A stretch of 64,000 nucleotides of DNA from Evernia prunastri (Eukaryota > Ascomycota > Lecanoromycetes > Lecanorales > Parmeliaceae): the NCBI GenBank assembly GCA_003184365.1, contig NKYR01000002.1, positions 310,976-374,975 of the forward strand, written 5' to 3'. The translations under genes were made by a program, and so were the position numbers. Positions 33,383 to 45,196 of the stretch are shown here, one piece after another; positions within the stretch are counted from its first letter, which is position 1; each line of letters starts with the position of its first letter. The notes under the pieces are model-generated. The model was given only the letters and a program-made list of their open reading frames with translations. It had not been told where the DNA came from and did no database searches.

Positions 33383-35056
33383 ATGGCGCTTAATTGGCAA
33401 CTCGGGATATGCACAGCGTACTTGATATTGCTTGGTGCGGCTAAGGCCCAAAGCCCGTTGACAAATGCAGCCTGTCAGTCATTAGCGACGCGATATCCTG
33501 ACATGCTATACTGGCCCAATTCGTCATTATACTTTAACGAAACTCAGAGTAGGTTACTGTGACCAGAGCATGCAGCCCCTTATATGAGCACAGGAGCTGA
33601 CAAGATCAACGACAGGCTTCTGGTCGAAGACAAGCGTTCTGGAGCCCTACTGCGTCTTTTCCCCTAGGAATGCTGGCGACGTCGCTGCAGCATTAGCTAC
33701 ATTTCAGTCCACTCAGACCCAGTTTTCAGTCCGCGGAAATGGTCATATGCCGGTCAAAGGCGCTGCTTCAACCAATCAAGGCGTTCTTGTCGTCTTGACT
33801 AAGATGAGAGAGATGAGCATGAGCGCGGATCAGTCGATTGCCAGTCTAGGCCCCGGTTTGACCTGGTTCGAAGTATATAACTGGATAGAGCCGTTTGGAA
33901 AAGCCGTCCTGGGGGGTCGTTATGCCCCTGTCGGTGTCTCCGGCTTCCTCCTCGGTGGAGGAATCAGTTTCTATAGCGGACAATATGGCTGGGCAGCCAG
34001 CAGCGTGAGTAATTACGAGCTAGTGACCGCAGATGGCAACATTCTCGACGTCAACTCGAGTTCATATCCGGACCTCTACTGGGCACTCAAGGGAGGCTCC
34101 GGAAACTTTGGAGTGGTCACTCGTTTCGATATCAAGACCCATCCAGGTCCTGATGTATACGCCGGTACTGTCACATATGCCTCATCAGTAACACCAGCCT
34201 TCATGGAAGCTTTAGAGGCGTTCGTCAGTCCAGGGGGTGGCATAGACGATCCTTACTCAGCGATTCTTCCAAACGTTGACATTGATCCCATGGCTGGAGT
34301 GATGACAGCTAACGCATTCATTTTTAATAATGGAAATAATACATCCACTTTCAATAATTTCACCGGCCTCACAACCTTGTCAAATACGGCAAAACGGAGA
34401 CCGTTCAATGACTTTGTTGCTGAGTCAGTGCCAAGTGGCAATCGGAGTTTTCGGTAATTACCACCAGACTCTGAATGTGCAAGGCCTCGAAGCTGACTAC
34501 CTAGGGATGCCTTCTATGCCACTGGCCTCAAAGCATCGAGCGAGAGTATCAAGCTCATCAATGACACTATAAGCGGAGATGCAATAAAGGCATTGAGAAA
34601 TGTGTCTGGCTCTACAGTTGCCCTGTCCATACAGCCCATTGGAACATCGTGGCTCAAGGCGGCGTGGGCAGCTGGCGGGGACGCCATCGATCTGGACCCG
34701 GCGAAAGGAAGTTTTATCGGTAAGACTGAATGGAGACTGTTTACGCAACTGTTGCACCTAGACCACTGACGCATATAATAGCCATGAACCTAGTTATAGA
34801 GTGGGTGAATGAATTCGACGACGCAGCAGTTGCTCAATTCGCTCAGGATATACTGGGCCAGCTTGACCAGAATTCGAAAACAGCGGGTTTGTATTACCCC
34901 TTTATCTACATCAATGACGCGGGGATGGGTGAAAACCCGTTCACCCTTTATGGTAACGGCACAAGCTTGCCAAAAATGAGGACCATCAGGCAAAAATATG
35001 ATCCCACCGGCGTGTTCCAATACTTGCAGCCAGGAGGGTTCAAAATTGGTGTTTGA
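33383..35056 (+). CDS. BBE-type FAD-linked oxidoreductase, secreted or ER-directed
   Basis: Flavoprotein oxidase of the berberine-bridge-enzyme / 6-hydroxynicotine-oxidase group. Four exons (33383-33548, 33616-34453, 34505-34719, 34782-35056) give 497 aa. A signal peptide (ALNWQLGICTAYLILLGAA) is followed by the FAD_binding_4 domain: SVRGNGHMPVKG with H99 as candidate covalent-flavin residue, SLGPGLTWFEVYNWI, and the PVGVSGFLLGGGISFYSGQYG loop. The BBE C-terminal element is present near the end (YDPTGVFQYLQPGGFKI). Several NxS/T sequons suit a secreted protein. In terpenoid and alkaloid clusters such enzymes dehydrogenate alcohols or form rings or double bonds; the exact step is unknown. Confidence 0.92.
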
Positions 35057-35104
35057 CCTATAAATAGCAGTATATAGTGACATAAAGCTTTTGGATCCGC
35101 CTGA

Positions 35105-36121
35105 CTACGTAGAGCTTTTGCCCCGAAAGTCTGTCTCGGCTTGCTGTGCTTTGATCAATTTGTCATTTTCCTTCCCCAACCACACAGGACGTAATTCACG
35201 AAGAGGGCCTTCAAGCTCGGTATAGCAGTCTCCGAGCGTCATGATGATTCTCCCATTCCAGCGACTCACCCGCGGGTTGTCCGAGTCTTTCTCCTTGCCA
35301 TACGCATCGATTCGGTGGGTTTCTTGCGCGGTGGCTGAGTACACGAGAGCCAGCCCAACAAAGTCTGCAGTGCTGACTGGCAACCGAGCTTCAATGATGG
35401 GATCGAGGAACCCTTGCGAGATCAGGGGCGTCGCGGTCGCTCCTGGTGCCACAGCGTTGATGGTTATGTTCGAGGAGCGAAGAATAGGACACAGCGAGCG
35501 GACAAGTCCAACAAGCTAATCTTGGATCAGCATCGTAGAGTGCAATTTATCTGAGAAGACCTACCGCGGATTTAAGTGCGCTGTAAAGTGGTATGCCAAT
35601 CTCAGGAGCATAAGCAGTGGAACTTGCTGTGAGAACAATGCTCCCTCCCTCTTTCTGACCCTTCATTACGCTCCAGCTCAGCTTGATGATATTGAGGACG
35701 GACCGCAGATTAACATCCAAGACCGGATAAGTGGGCTCCAGTGGCCGACCATCTGTATCGACAGGAAAATCGTCCAGGAGGAATGGCTCATTTTCCGAAA
35801 TGCCGGCATTGGCAAAAACCATGTCGATCGGACCGATTTCCAGGAAAGTGCCGCTCAACTCAGTCCATACCGTCACGTTGCATCTTTTGTATACCACCAG
35901 CGAGGGGACAGCTGGATCGTTTGGAGGATTGAGGTCGAGAATGAAGACTTTCGTACCATGCTTGGCGAGGATGCTGGCGGCTGCATACCCTATGCCTGAT
36001 GATCCACCTGTTCAAAGTCAGAGCACTTTCTGCTTTGATGTTACCACGACAGACCCGTGATGACGGCTACTTTGCCTGTGAGTGAGGGTATAGAACTGTT
36101 TTGAATTTGAAGGCTAGTCAT
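35105..36121 (-). CDS. Short-chain dehydrogenase/reductase, classical type
   Basis: NAD(P)-dependent oxidoreductase. Three exons (36121-36055, 36007-35565, 35515-35105) give 306 aa. The Rossmann motif TGGSSGIG spans intron 1, followed by VFILDLN at strand 2, NAG in FANAGISENEP, the catalytic Ser near residue 151 (LTASST), and Y164-S-A-L-K168. The carrier segment INAVAPGATATPLI follows. Overall it resembles 15-hydroxyprostaglandin-dehydrogenase-like fungal SDRs. The 48-bp gap to the convergent BBE gene and 204 bp to the P450 behind it place it firmly inside the cluster. Likely role: alcohol/ketone interconversion on the terpene skeleton (inference). Confidence 0.91.
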
Positions 36122-36325
36122 CGCGCTTCTTGCTACGTGATGGTAGAACACAGAGAGAATAAGTCATGGGCTCAGCAGATTGCTAGTTTTAAAATACCGC
36201 TTAAGTAGCATGGGGATGCTAATTGTCCTATTCTAAGTCTAGCAAGAATGCTACAGATGTATATGTATACGTCTCATACTGCTGATGGGCTCGCATCCTG
36301 TAGCACAGCATCTCTTCGTATACGT
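36122..36325. other. Short spacer between the SDR and the first P450
   Basis: 204 bp containing the SDR promoter and the P450 3' end. Confidence 0.5.
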
Positions 36326-38117
36326 TCAGATACCCGCCCCTGCTCGATGGAACACTTTAACACGAAGCTGTGGCTTCTTCCACAGCGTATACATTCTAGA
36401 TGACCCTTGCCAGTCTACACTACGATCCAACAACTCTAGATCAAACTTCCAATAGAGCTTAGCCAATACGATGCGCAACTCCATCCACCCCAAGCTAGCA
36501 GAGTCAGTCTATTTTCGAAAGCTACAGTAGCTGCAAGCGTACCTCTGCCCAAGACAGCCTCTCGGTCCCAGCGAGAAAGGCTGGCTGGCATCTAAGTCAT
36601 CATTCTCACTCTTTCCAAGCCACCTTTCAGGCCGAAACGAAAGAGGCTGCTCGAAATTGGCTGGATCCAAGCAAGCGGCGACAGGATTTGTTGAAATAAT
36701 CGTCTGCGTCTTGCTCAGCGATCATGATTCTACAGTGTGGCATTTCTATCATACGTACGTCAGCCGCCAGCCAATGGCCGTCCACCGTGTCACCTCCACT
36801 GGGAACAACCCTTGGTAAAGCAAATGGAAGCGGTGGGTATATACGAAGGCCTTCTAGGATTGTTGCGTTGAGATATTCGAGAGAGGACGTTGCGGCTGCG
36901 TTGATATCACTGTATTTGCTAAACCTGCTACGGATCTCTTGGCACAGGCGCTCCCGAGCCAGTGGTGTATGACTGATATAGTAGATAATACACGAGAGCG
37001 CAGTCGCGGTGGTCTCACTCCCAGCTAACACAAAATCTGATGCGTGTGCCGCTATTTGAATGTCTGATATGTGTTCCTCTTCTCGATGTTCCAGTATCCG
37101 TGTCATGAAGTCTTTTCGGTCTGTCTTCCGCATGATTCGCTTCTGAACGAGATCGATCGAGTATCGTTCATTAGTCTTAGTGTCCGCGATCGCCTTCTGT
37201 ATAGCTCCTGGTGCCAATGTCATCACGAGTTTCTCAACGAAAGGAAACCGCTTGAAACAGTCTGCGAGAGCTCCTTGCGTCATGGCTCCCGTGATTCTAG
37301 AAATCCATGGATGTGTGACGCCCGTTTCAATTCCTCTGAATGTCTCCCCAAAAGCCAAATCGCCAATGATGTCAAAGGTCAGCATGTTAAACCACCTTAC
37401 GATGTCAAAGGCTTCGTCTTTGGCTTCGAAATCTTGGAGCCGGCCCATGAGCCTATCTATGATACCCTGGATCGAGCTTTCTTGTTCCGCTAGCGCGCGG
37501 TAGGAAAATGCGTGAGCTAGAGATCTACGCATGTGGCCGTGCTTTATTGGATCACGCTCGCTAACGATGGAACCATACTGCTCCGCAAAACTGCCACCTT
37601 CGTAGAATCCACTCTTGATGAACGGACGGTGTCCCTGCCGGGAGCCGTATATGTCTCTCCAAGACCTCGCTGTATTGAAGGACAATTCGTTCGGCGCAGT
37701 GCGGACCACAGGGCCTGTGTCCTATATTATGAAGAAGGCATGGCAGAAAATGAGGGACATTGCCTACCATATCTCTGATGCAGTTCAAGGATCTTATACG
37801 GCTGTCGTCCGCCAAGAAACCAGTAGCAGTAGTATAACTGGCACGCCGGACTTGTCAGCCTTTCAACAACAAGGCTCTCTGTCGATTCGAGAAGATTGTG
37901 TACATTACTGAAAGCAGCTACTCGGGGGCCTGGGAACCTTGCCAATGGATGGAAAAGAATGCGGTATAAGGCCACCGAAAGTGGGTACAAGAAGAGCTAC
38001 TAAATGTCAGCGTTCGATGTGCCGATTGAATCTCTAGAGACGATGGCAAATTACGATCCCAACCGTTATGAGAAATTTTGGAGCAAGTTGGTGAGCATCC
38101 TCAACGACCTTGGACAT
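36326..38117 (-). CDS. Cytochrome P450 (CYP65-like), first cluster P450
   Basis: Microsomal monooxygenase. Six exons (38117-38055, 37996-37904, 37837-37768, 37714-36759, 36703-36543, 36494-36326) give 503 aa. The N-terminal anchor FLITVGILFLYPLSVAL is followed by the FHPLARFPGP hinge. The I-helix is FVLAGSETTATAL, the ExxR is EGLR, the PERW segment is present, and the heme loop FSLGPRGCLG has C444. RTAPNELSFN and HPWISRITG are characteristic of CYP65-type enzymes such as trichothecene C-15 hydroxylase (family knowledge). The last two exons are needed for the heme loop; the open frame running through intron 4 lacks it. Paralogue of the P450 at 42769-44692. Likely oxygenates the terpene. Confidence 0.92.
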
Positions 38118-38477
38118 TGGTCCTGAGTCGAAGAAATAAATTACAGACATGTGAGTCTCGTCAAAGGGGAATTGGTCATGCTGTAAATTGACCACAGAGA
38201 GAAGAACGCAATTATCTCTGGTGCTTATAGATAAGGAGCTGCGAATGCGTAGTGACGTGAGTGGCCCTTAGGAGCTGCACGGTAAGCGTACTCGATTAGG
38301 AACTTGCCGAGTCCATGGCAACCTTTGACGAACAAGCTCAGCGTCACGTTCCCATAAGTTTCGCCATTAGTACAAGCTAGTATAATTTTAACACAAGGTC
38401 TTACAGTCCACTAATCACATGCTTAGGCATTCCAAGCCAGGAAATAGGTGCTGTTATGGTAGCTATGTCAAATCAAA
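38118..38477. other. Spacer upstream of the first P450
   Basis: 360 bp, presumed P450 promoter. No gene. Confidence 0.45.
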
Positions 38478-39732
38478 CTACGTATTGAAAGTCTGCCCAA
38501 CAAGCTTTTCACTTAGCTTCCAAAGCTCATCTGCAATGCCTTTGTCACTGGCATAAGGGAGCGCCGGAATGATAGCACACTCTTTCACATACGCTGGGGA
38601 CTTCCCTATACGGACAATGAGTCAGGCATAGACCCTAAAGGTTTTGAGTCTAAGTGTCTTACCTTTAAGAGAAGTATCCAAAGATACTAACACCGCACTC
38701 GCACAGCCTTGCTGGAGGCTAACTTTTGGATGCGGAGGAAGTGGATTGCCTGTGCCATGATTGACTGAGTTAGCGTTTACTGAGCACTGGCAGCATTGGC
38801 CCCGCTTACCACCGTTACGCGCAACAGCCATTTCCATGCCCTGTTGCATGAGCTCGCCATCGACTCCTGTATTTGCCATGAGATTGGTTCCTGCAACCAC
38901 TGCGGGCGCCCATCTGTCAGCACTCTAGTCGGAAATGGAAAGCGCTTTCGTTTTCAACATACTTCCAGGATCAACCGCAAAACTGGCCACGCCTTTGCTG
39001 CCAAGTCTGTCCCCAATAGCAACGGTGAACAAGACGTTGGCGGTCTTGGCTCGACCATAAGCGTTCCATGGATTATAGTCTTTTCCTTCCTATACGAATT
39101 CTTAGTCAATAGCCATCCTTCCGTGCTGGGATCTAGGGCTTTCTCCTACATTGAAGTTTGGATCTTGCGTATCGGCTGCGTCTAAAGCATAGGCTGAGCT
39201 GGTCATGTTGATAACGGTTCCCTGGGCGGCCACAAGCTTGTCTATGATCAGGTTCGTAAGTAAGAAATGACCGAGATGTCCTGCAGCAAATTGACTCTCC
39301 ACTCCGTCCGCAGACTTGTGAAAACCTCGCACAGCCATGATCCCAGCGTTGTTGACAAGGATATCAACTCTGTCCACGAGACTATCTACCTGCGCAGCGG
39401 CTCTACGCACTGAGGTGTTGTCGGTGAGGTCACACTGAATGTATGTTACTTTGACCTTAGGGTTGGCCGCACTGATTTCCTCGATCACTGGGGCTATTTT
39501 TGCCTCATTGCGGCCAGCGAGCAGAAGCTGGCTGGGATTGGCGCTAGCAAGAGTTTTTGCAATCTCAGCGCCTATGCCGTCTTTGCTTGGACCGGTAACA
39601 ATGACTAGCAGCGAGAGTAAGCATCCATTCATTTGTCGTGACTGGAATTACTGCACTGGTCTTCCCGGCTGCGTGATTACCCAAGGCCTGGATTACATCT
39701 CTGCCGGTCGTTTCAACATCAAATTTTGCCAT
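38478..39732 (-). CDS. Short-chain dehydrogenase/reductase, retinol-dehydrogenase-like
   Basis: Second SDR of the cluster. Six exons (39732-39657, 39604-39150, 39089-38963, 38890-38810, 38749-38663, 38605-38478) give 317 aa. It opens MAKFDVETTGRDVIQ. The cofactor loop VTGPSKDGIGAEIA spans intron 1. Then come LLLAGR, CDLTD, ILVNNAGIM, AGHLGHFLLTNL, VINMTSSAYA and the catalytic YGRAK. This is the pattern of WW-domain-oxidoreductase / retinol-dehydrogenase-like fungal SDRs. It belongs to a different SDR branch from the one at 35105-36121, so the two probably act on different steps. The small 3' exons were confirmed by phase. Confidence 0.9.
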
Positions 39733-40641
39733 TTTGCAGGCACAAGTTGGAGTGTTTCAAGAGTGAGATGAGAAATGTTAGATGACTGGAAGCAGACTGC
39801 AATTTATAAGCTAAAGGTCTAAGTAGGCAACAAGACCCACGCGTAGTTTTGAAACATGTCTTGCACGAATAATACGGACTTGACCCAAGCTCTCGGGAAG
39901 GCAATGCACGCAGCCTCGGCGCTCCGCCCACACCGACTCCGCACGTGTACGAGTCATGTCACATTCCGGGCAATGCACTATTAGATGGCAGCATATGGAA
40001 ATTACTGGTTGGTAGACACTTGAGGTGATGGAGACGTAAGGGTTGGGGGAGCGCCCGGGGGGAGTACGGTAGGGCCGTGCACCCCCCTAGCTTGCCTTAT
40101 CCCCGGAAGGATCTGATTAATAAGTACGAGTAGGTAGACCCTGCATATAATAAGATACGGCAATTACCGCTTGGGGCAACTCCCGAGCCCCACAGATCCT
40201 CGAAAAGAGACTTATGCCACTCATTCACATGCAACTAGCTCCTCCAACTTTGAAATTCTCCGAAGCAATATCAGAGGTCGAGAAGTTGGTCTGGCCACGG
40301 TTGTACATGAACTTTAGCCCGGAAACAAACCATGTCAAGCCTGCTCAGCTTTGAGATGTGCACCTCTGCTTGGCGTGGCTGCCCCGAATGAGGTTGATAG
40401 GAAAGAGCAATAAGTCATTGTGTGTCACTCAGAGCTGTTTTGCGGCGTGGTACAGCACAATGAGATCCGGGAATACGCCGTGTATTGCTCTGGGTCGATT
40501 CACGACTCTGGCGGCATTTTCTTAATATTCTCCCTGGATCCATATGAGTCTTCAAGCACGGCCCAACCTACCGCGTTCTGCTTGTACTCAGAAATCCTGT
40601 CAAGTCACACCGTGTCGAGATCCAAACTTCCATCTCGCAGA
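39733..40641. promoter_or_regulatory. Divergent promoter between the second SDR and the PTH11-like gene
   Basis: About 0.9 kb. A C/G-rich pair of runs lies at about 40045-40090. One match to the AflR-type pattern TCGN5CGA is listed separately. An open frame runs from 40420 into the PTH11-like exon, but the hydrophobic N-terminus begins at 40642. Confidence 0.35.
40495..40505. promoter_or_regulatory. Match to TCGN5CGA (AflR-type site)
   Basis: TCGATTCACGA, about 140 bp upstream of the PTH11-like start. Such a motif is expected by chance roughly once per 4 kb, so this is suggestive only. Confidence 0.2.
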
Positions 40642-41831
40642 ATGCATCCGCAGACCGCTGCCTTGCTCGTTGTGAGCGCGGTTTTGCCCACCCTGGCTTC
40701 TGTTGCTGTGGCTCTGCGCGTGCTCGCCAAACATATGAGGAAGAACAGGCCTCCCATGTTGAACGCCTCCGATCACCTAGTGTTTGTGGCTCTGGTGTGT
40801 CTCCTGGTGCTCAAGACTTGGCCAACAGCGCTAATCGTCTCTAGTTCCTAACATGGGCTCTCAGCGTAACCGCTATTTGCGGAGCCACGATAGCTCGCAT
40901 TGGTACACCACCAGTGGAGCAGTCGCCTGCGGAGTTCGAGAGTTTTCTGAAGGTAAGAGCCTTCGTAGTTGTTACGTTGCTTGCGTGCAAAGGAGTACTA
41001 ATCTTGTCCAGGTCATGTTTGCCATTCAATTTTTCTACATATTCTCCGTGGGCTTCGTCAAGCTCTCAGTCTTGGCCTTCTATCGATCCATCTTCATTAC
41101 AAAGGGATTCAGATTAGCCTGCGATTTTACCTCTGGTGTTGTCATTGCTTGGCTGGTTTCGCTCTTCTTCGGTACACTATTACGAAGCAGTCCTATCTCG
41201 GTCAATTGGAACCCAAAACAGCCTGGTGGCCATCATGGAAACATTGTTATTCTGTTCTCATTCGTGGGAGCATCTGACATTGTGCTGGATCTTGTCATCC
41301 TTTGTCTTCCCCTACCCGTCATTCGTGGTCTACACATGAGTACAAAGAAGAAATGGCTTGTCGCCGGCATATTTTGGCTGGGTGGTTTGTGAGTGTGCAG
41401 TTCAGTCCGGTATAAATGGAGGATGTCGACTGACATCGATGTGAAGTTGCGTTATCTCATCTACCGTCCGTCTCGCGTATGTCGTAAAATTTGTGGCCGG
41501 ATACACAGGCCTAGGGAGTTATTATTCTTGTGAGTTTGGGCAACTTCGCTCTTCCTGCTCAACGCTACTAACAACCTTTCCCAAAGCCCTCGTCGTCAAT
41601 AACCTTATATGGATGACGATCGAACCGTGCGCCTCCGTCGCGGCCGCGTGCCTCCCAACCCTCGGTCCTCTCTTCAAGGACGGCCGTAGCCCAGGCTCCA
41701 TCATCCGAAGCATTCGCTCCGTCCTTTCAATCCGCAGCCAGTCTTCCAGGTCCAGCCCATCTGACTCGCGCAAGGACTCTGGGGAGACTGCTTCAGATTC
41801 TGAGCGTGGAGACCCGGATGCGAGGTCCTAG
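40642..41831 (+). CDS. PTH11-like integral membrane protein (rhodopsin-like 7-TM domain)
   Basis: Five exons (40642-40794, 40845-40952, 41012-41388, 41447-41529, 41587-41831) in consistent phase give 321 aa with about seven hydrophobic helices. These include AALLVVSAVLPTLASVAVAL, FVALFLTWALSVTAICGA, FYIFSVGFVKLSVLAFY, GVVIAWLVSLFFGTLL and GASDIVLDLVILCLPLPVI. The motif FVKLSVLAFYRSIF, the extracellular NWNPKQPGG loop, and the Ser-rich cytoplasmic tail (RSIRSVLSIRSQSSRSS) are typical of the CFEM-less PTH11-related family. Members are putative GPCR-like sensors, or are found in secondary-metabolite clusters with unknown roles. Its position between pathway enzymes suggests a cluster member, possibly in sensing or export (inference). 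Confidence 0.88.
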
Positions 41832-42544
41832 GGAATCAGCTACGGGATTTCCTCCGCTCATATGAAATTGACATAGCAGTGTGAGGCAGAGCTTGAACCT
41901 CAGCGTACTCGGCCTGGCAATCGTATTTCCAGAGATATCAACGTGTCCTCGCGCGCTCCTTGCCGGCTTTGATGGATCCAGCCTGGCTGATTAGTACTGA
42001 GTCAAATCCGTGGTCAGTGGAAGGCAAGCTAAAGATTGTTTCAATTTGGTTCTAGTCTGTATTGCTAGAGCCTTGTCGGTAGAATGCAGTCGATATCCAA
42101 ACATATGTAAGATATGCCGTAGATGATAAATTCACACCCGCCATAGCCACTCTCGAATTGTTGCTTGTCCCATGTTCGAATGAATAGCACATACACGCGT
42201 CACGGGAATAAGTACATATGCAAGTATATGATTTAGCCACCTGCATGTTCTTCTACCACAGCGTCAAGAAGACTTTCATATCTGTACGGCATAAACCTGG
42301 AGCGTAGTGTAAGCGCGTACAGGCGTGGCTGGTCTGAACGAGAAACGCAGCGGCTTCGAAAGATGGCGCGCCAGTCGATTGAACAGTTCGCTGGTATAGA
42401 CCAAATATACATACAAGTCGCTGTCAATCCATGCCTTATGCTCCGGAAAAGTGTTCGAAACAAAGCCGCGGTTCTACAGTTGCGGGTTACGGCTCTCAGC
42501 AGGAAGAGTCTGCCAATTAGGAGGCGGTTACAAGCAAGCGAACT
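41832..42544. other. Intergenic region downstream of the PTH11-like gene
   Basis: No supported gene. A 125-codon minus ORF ends here but overlaps the inverted repeat and has no family. Confidence 0.4.
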
Positions 42545-42706
42545 TTCAGCAGGGCACAGCAGTGGTGATAGAAAGTGCATAGTGAGTCTAGCTATGGGGT
42601 CATCAGCCATACTTATGGCTGATGGGGACAGGGAGTGGCTAGCTGCATGAATGTAACAATGATGGAATATACATGGAAGGCACTAGGCAAATAAGCAAAC
42701 GCTGAC
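42545..42706 (-). repeat. Inverted repeat arm A flanking the second P450
   Basis: Read on the minus strand, this segment aligns with 45197-45340 on the plus strand. Shared blocks include TTATTTGCCTAGTGCC and TCTATCACCACTGCTGTGCC. It has about 26 extra bases relative to the other arm and scattered substitutions. Confidence 0.8.
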
Positions 42707-42768
42707 ACGAACTGCGATGATTGTGATTCGAAACGGTTCGGCAGTCTCCACATGCTAGTTCCATACGT

Positions 42769-44692
42769 TCACTTTAGAGCTTTCTCGACACGGATTCTCA
42801 GCGCTGGCTTCCACCATTGCACATGGATCTGACTCTGTCCCTCCCAGTCCAAATCCGGGTCCACTAGATGCATATCATACAGGAAGTGCATTTTTGCCAA
42901 GATCGATGACATTTCCAAGTTGGCAAAGCTGTAAAGTCCAGTATCAGCTACGCCTCTCGTATGAAGAGGGTAAAGGAGAAGGAGAGGAGGGAGGGGGCAG
43001 AGGGGGTGCCGGAGGATGAAGCTTACTTGCGGCCAATGCATCCTCTGGGGCCTAAGGAAAACGGCTGACTGGCTTCTTTAACGTCCTCACATTTCTCGTC
43101 AAGCCAACGAGAGGGCAGAAAGTCATTTGGTCGATGAAAGTTCGTAGCTAGATGCGTGATTGTCCACGCACTGCTGTAAACCTCGGTCTGTCAGGGTCAG
43201 CTTTGGCACTTCTAGTCAGGCGTCTCTACACACCCCTGCAGGCATCCATGTTCCATCTACAAAAGCTCCTGGAGATATCCGAGGGAAACCTTGCGACCCC
43301 GGAGGGTAGATTCGCAACCCTTCTTGTATCACTGCTTGCAGGTATGGTAGCCGCATCGCAGACGTCGCGTCGATCTCGTCATACTTCTTAAAATTGGAGC
43401 GGATCTCATGTTGGAGGCGTTTTAGTGTCTCAGGGTATTTGCAAAGGTAGTAAGTCGCTGCTGCGAGGAAAGTCGAAACAGTTTCTCCTCCGGCAAGCCT
43501 GGCAAATGGTCAATGTTGTGGGGGAAATCAAGGGAGAACGATTTACACTAGGGTTGATGCGTGCGCAGTCAGTTCCTCTATTGAGACTTCGCCCTCTTCC
43601 ACTCTTCTGACTAAAGTTGTCAAAAAGTCTTTTCGATTTGAGTTTGAAGCCAGGCGCCTAGTTATCCCTTGTGAGTACCAATCCAAGCCCAGTTCTCCCA
43701 ACTAACCTACCGTGCGACTTTGTCTCTGCTAAAGTCTGTGTGTTTTTTCCGGACGTCGAGTGTGAGCTTTGGAAGCAGCCACTGACCAAACTTGCGAACG
43801 AGAGGATATCTACGAAGATTGTCGATGACTGTAATGAAGAATAGATGCTTCGCTACCATTTGTTGCCACACATGAGGCGCTCCTAAGAACAACCATGCAT
43901 ATTAGTAACCCTCCATATCCTTGACGGGGCAGTAGACCTTGCTCTATACAATCGAAGGATTCTCCAAATGCCATCTCCCCAAGTACGTCAAAAGCAATCA
44001 TCTCGAACCACTTGGTCATGTCTATACCTCTTTCCTTGTTTCCCTCCACACCAACTACGAGGAGGAACCTGTCTATGCAGTTTTGTATGGTGTCTTCCTG
44101 TTCTCTGAGAGACTTGATGGAAAAGGCACCTAGCAAGTTTCGCTTCATTCGACTGTGCACCTGGGGGTCTCGCTCGCTGCCTATGCAATTGCTATCGAAG
44201 CCTGCTCCAAAGACTTCGTAGAATTCACTCTTGATGAAGGTAGGTTTTCCATTCATGGTTCCGTAAATATCTTTCCATGACTGCGTGGAAGCGAAGGAGA
44301 CTTCATTGGGAGACACGCGAACGGCATTTCCTACCGACCCTGAGCGTCTGACCGGGGATTTCAGGTGTGCCAGCACTTACCATAGATTCGGTGTTGCTTT
44401 TCAATTGCGCGGTGGAATTTACCGTTCATGGAGTGAAGCAATCGCCAAAGCTTTCAGGAATTGCACGTCAGCCTGATAGGGAGAAACCTGTCTTAAGCTC
44501 TGAGAAGATCAAATATGGGGAATATGCTATACCAAAGACGATCTTGCCAGCAAAGGCCCCGGTATCTTAGCGAGGGGATGAAAGAACAGGTTGTAGATCA
44601 CGTATTCAAGCACACAGGCGGCAATCTGGTTTTCACAATTAGCCAGGGAAGCACGAACATGAGCTGGATAAAACTACTAGGACCAGGAGCAT
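42769..44692 (-). CDS. Cytochrome P450 (CYP65-like), second cluster P450
   Basis: Microsomal monooxygenase, paralogue of the P450 at 36326-38117. Nine exons (44692-44678, 44625-44533, 44450-44381, 44330-43938, 43882-43711, 43657-43547, 43498-43234, 43187-43027, 42928-42769) give 479 aa. The N-terminus is MLLVLIAACVLEYVIYN followed by FHPLAKIPGP. Then RVSPNEVSFASTQSWKDIYG, SERDPQVHSRMKRNLLGAFS, I-helix LAGGETVSTFLA, EGLRIYPP and heme loop FSLGPRGCIGRN with C423. Introns after the anchor, after the hinge and after YG lie at equivalent places in both P450s, though this copy has more introns. The first exon (15 nt) is the least certain. The gene lies inside an inverted repeat. Confidence 0.9.
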
Positions 44693-44901
44693 TTTTTCCC
44701 AGTTGCTGATGAGCGTTGGGAAAACTGCCTGGACACTTAGCGGGCCAGCATGTTGCTCAAAGCCATCGTTTTCCATATAGATGGTAGTTGCGGTAACAGT
44801 AGCGTAGATTCAGACTTAAGATAAGTACAGACAGTAGCTGTCAACAACGCTCGCTTGACAAAGAGTAATAGGCCTGTGTGTATCTTTCATCGGTGAAGCT
44901 G

Positions 44902-44912
44902 TCGGTAATCGA
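44902..44912. promoter_or_regulatory. Match to TCGN5CGA (AflR-type site)
   Basis: TCGGTAATCGA, about 210 bp upstream of the second P450 and 640 bp upstream of the third. The nearby cluster regulator has an AflR-like Zn2Cys6 layout. A chance match is quite possible. Confidence 0.22.
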
Positions 44913-45196
44913 GATTTTAGAGGTCGATTACTGCCTGAATAGTCTCGAATTTTGTGCTGTATCGCACGCGCAGCAGAGGCAATGCAAACTTGCGCCACGG
45001 ACATAGGCTGTATCCTAGGGTTAGTTCGTTGCCTCTTGCAGTTGCGCACATATGATATCCGGCTTTGGCTTCGGAGACTTAGTCCGAACATATCTGAGAT
45101 CGTCCTGACGCACGTCCGCTGAAGAGCGACACTACCCCAAGACGGAATATTAGAAATGAGTGACGCCAGTTCATGCATGCATAGCCTCTCACTTTG

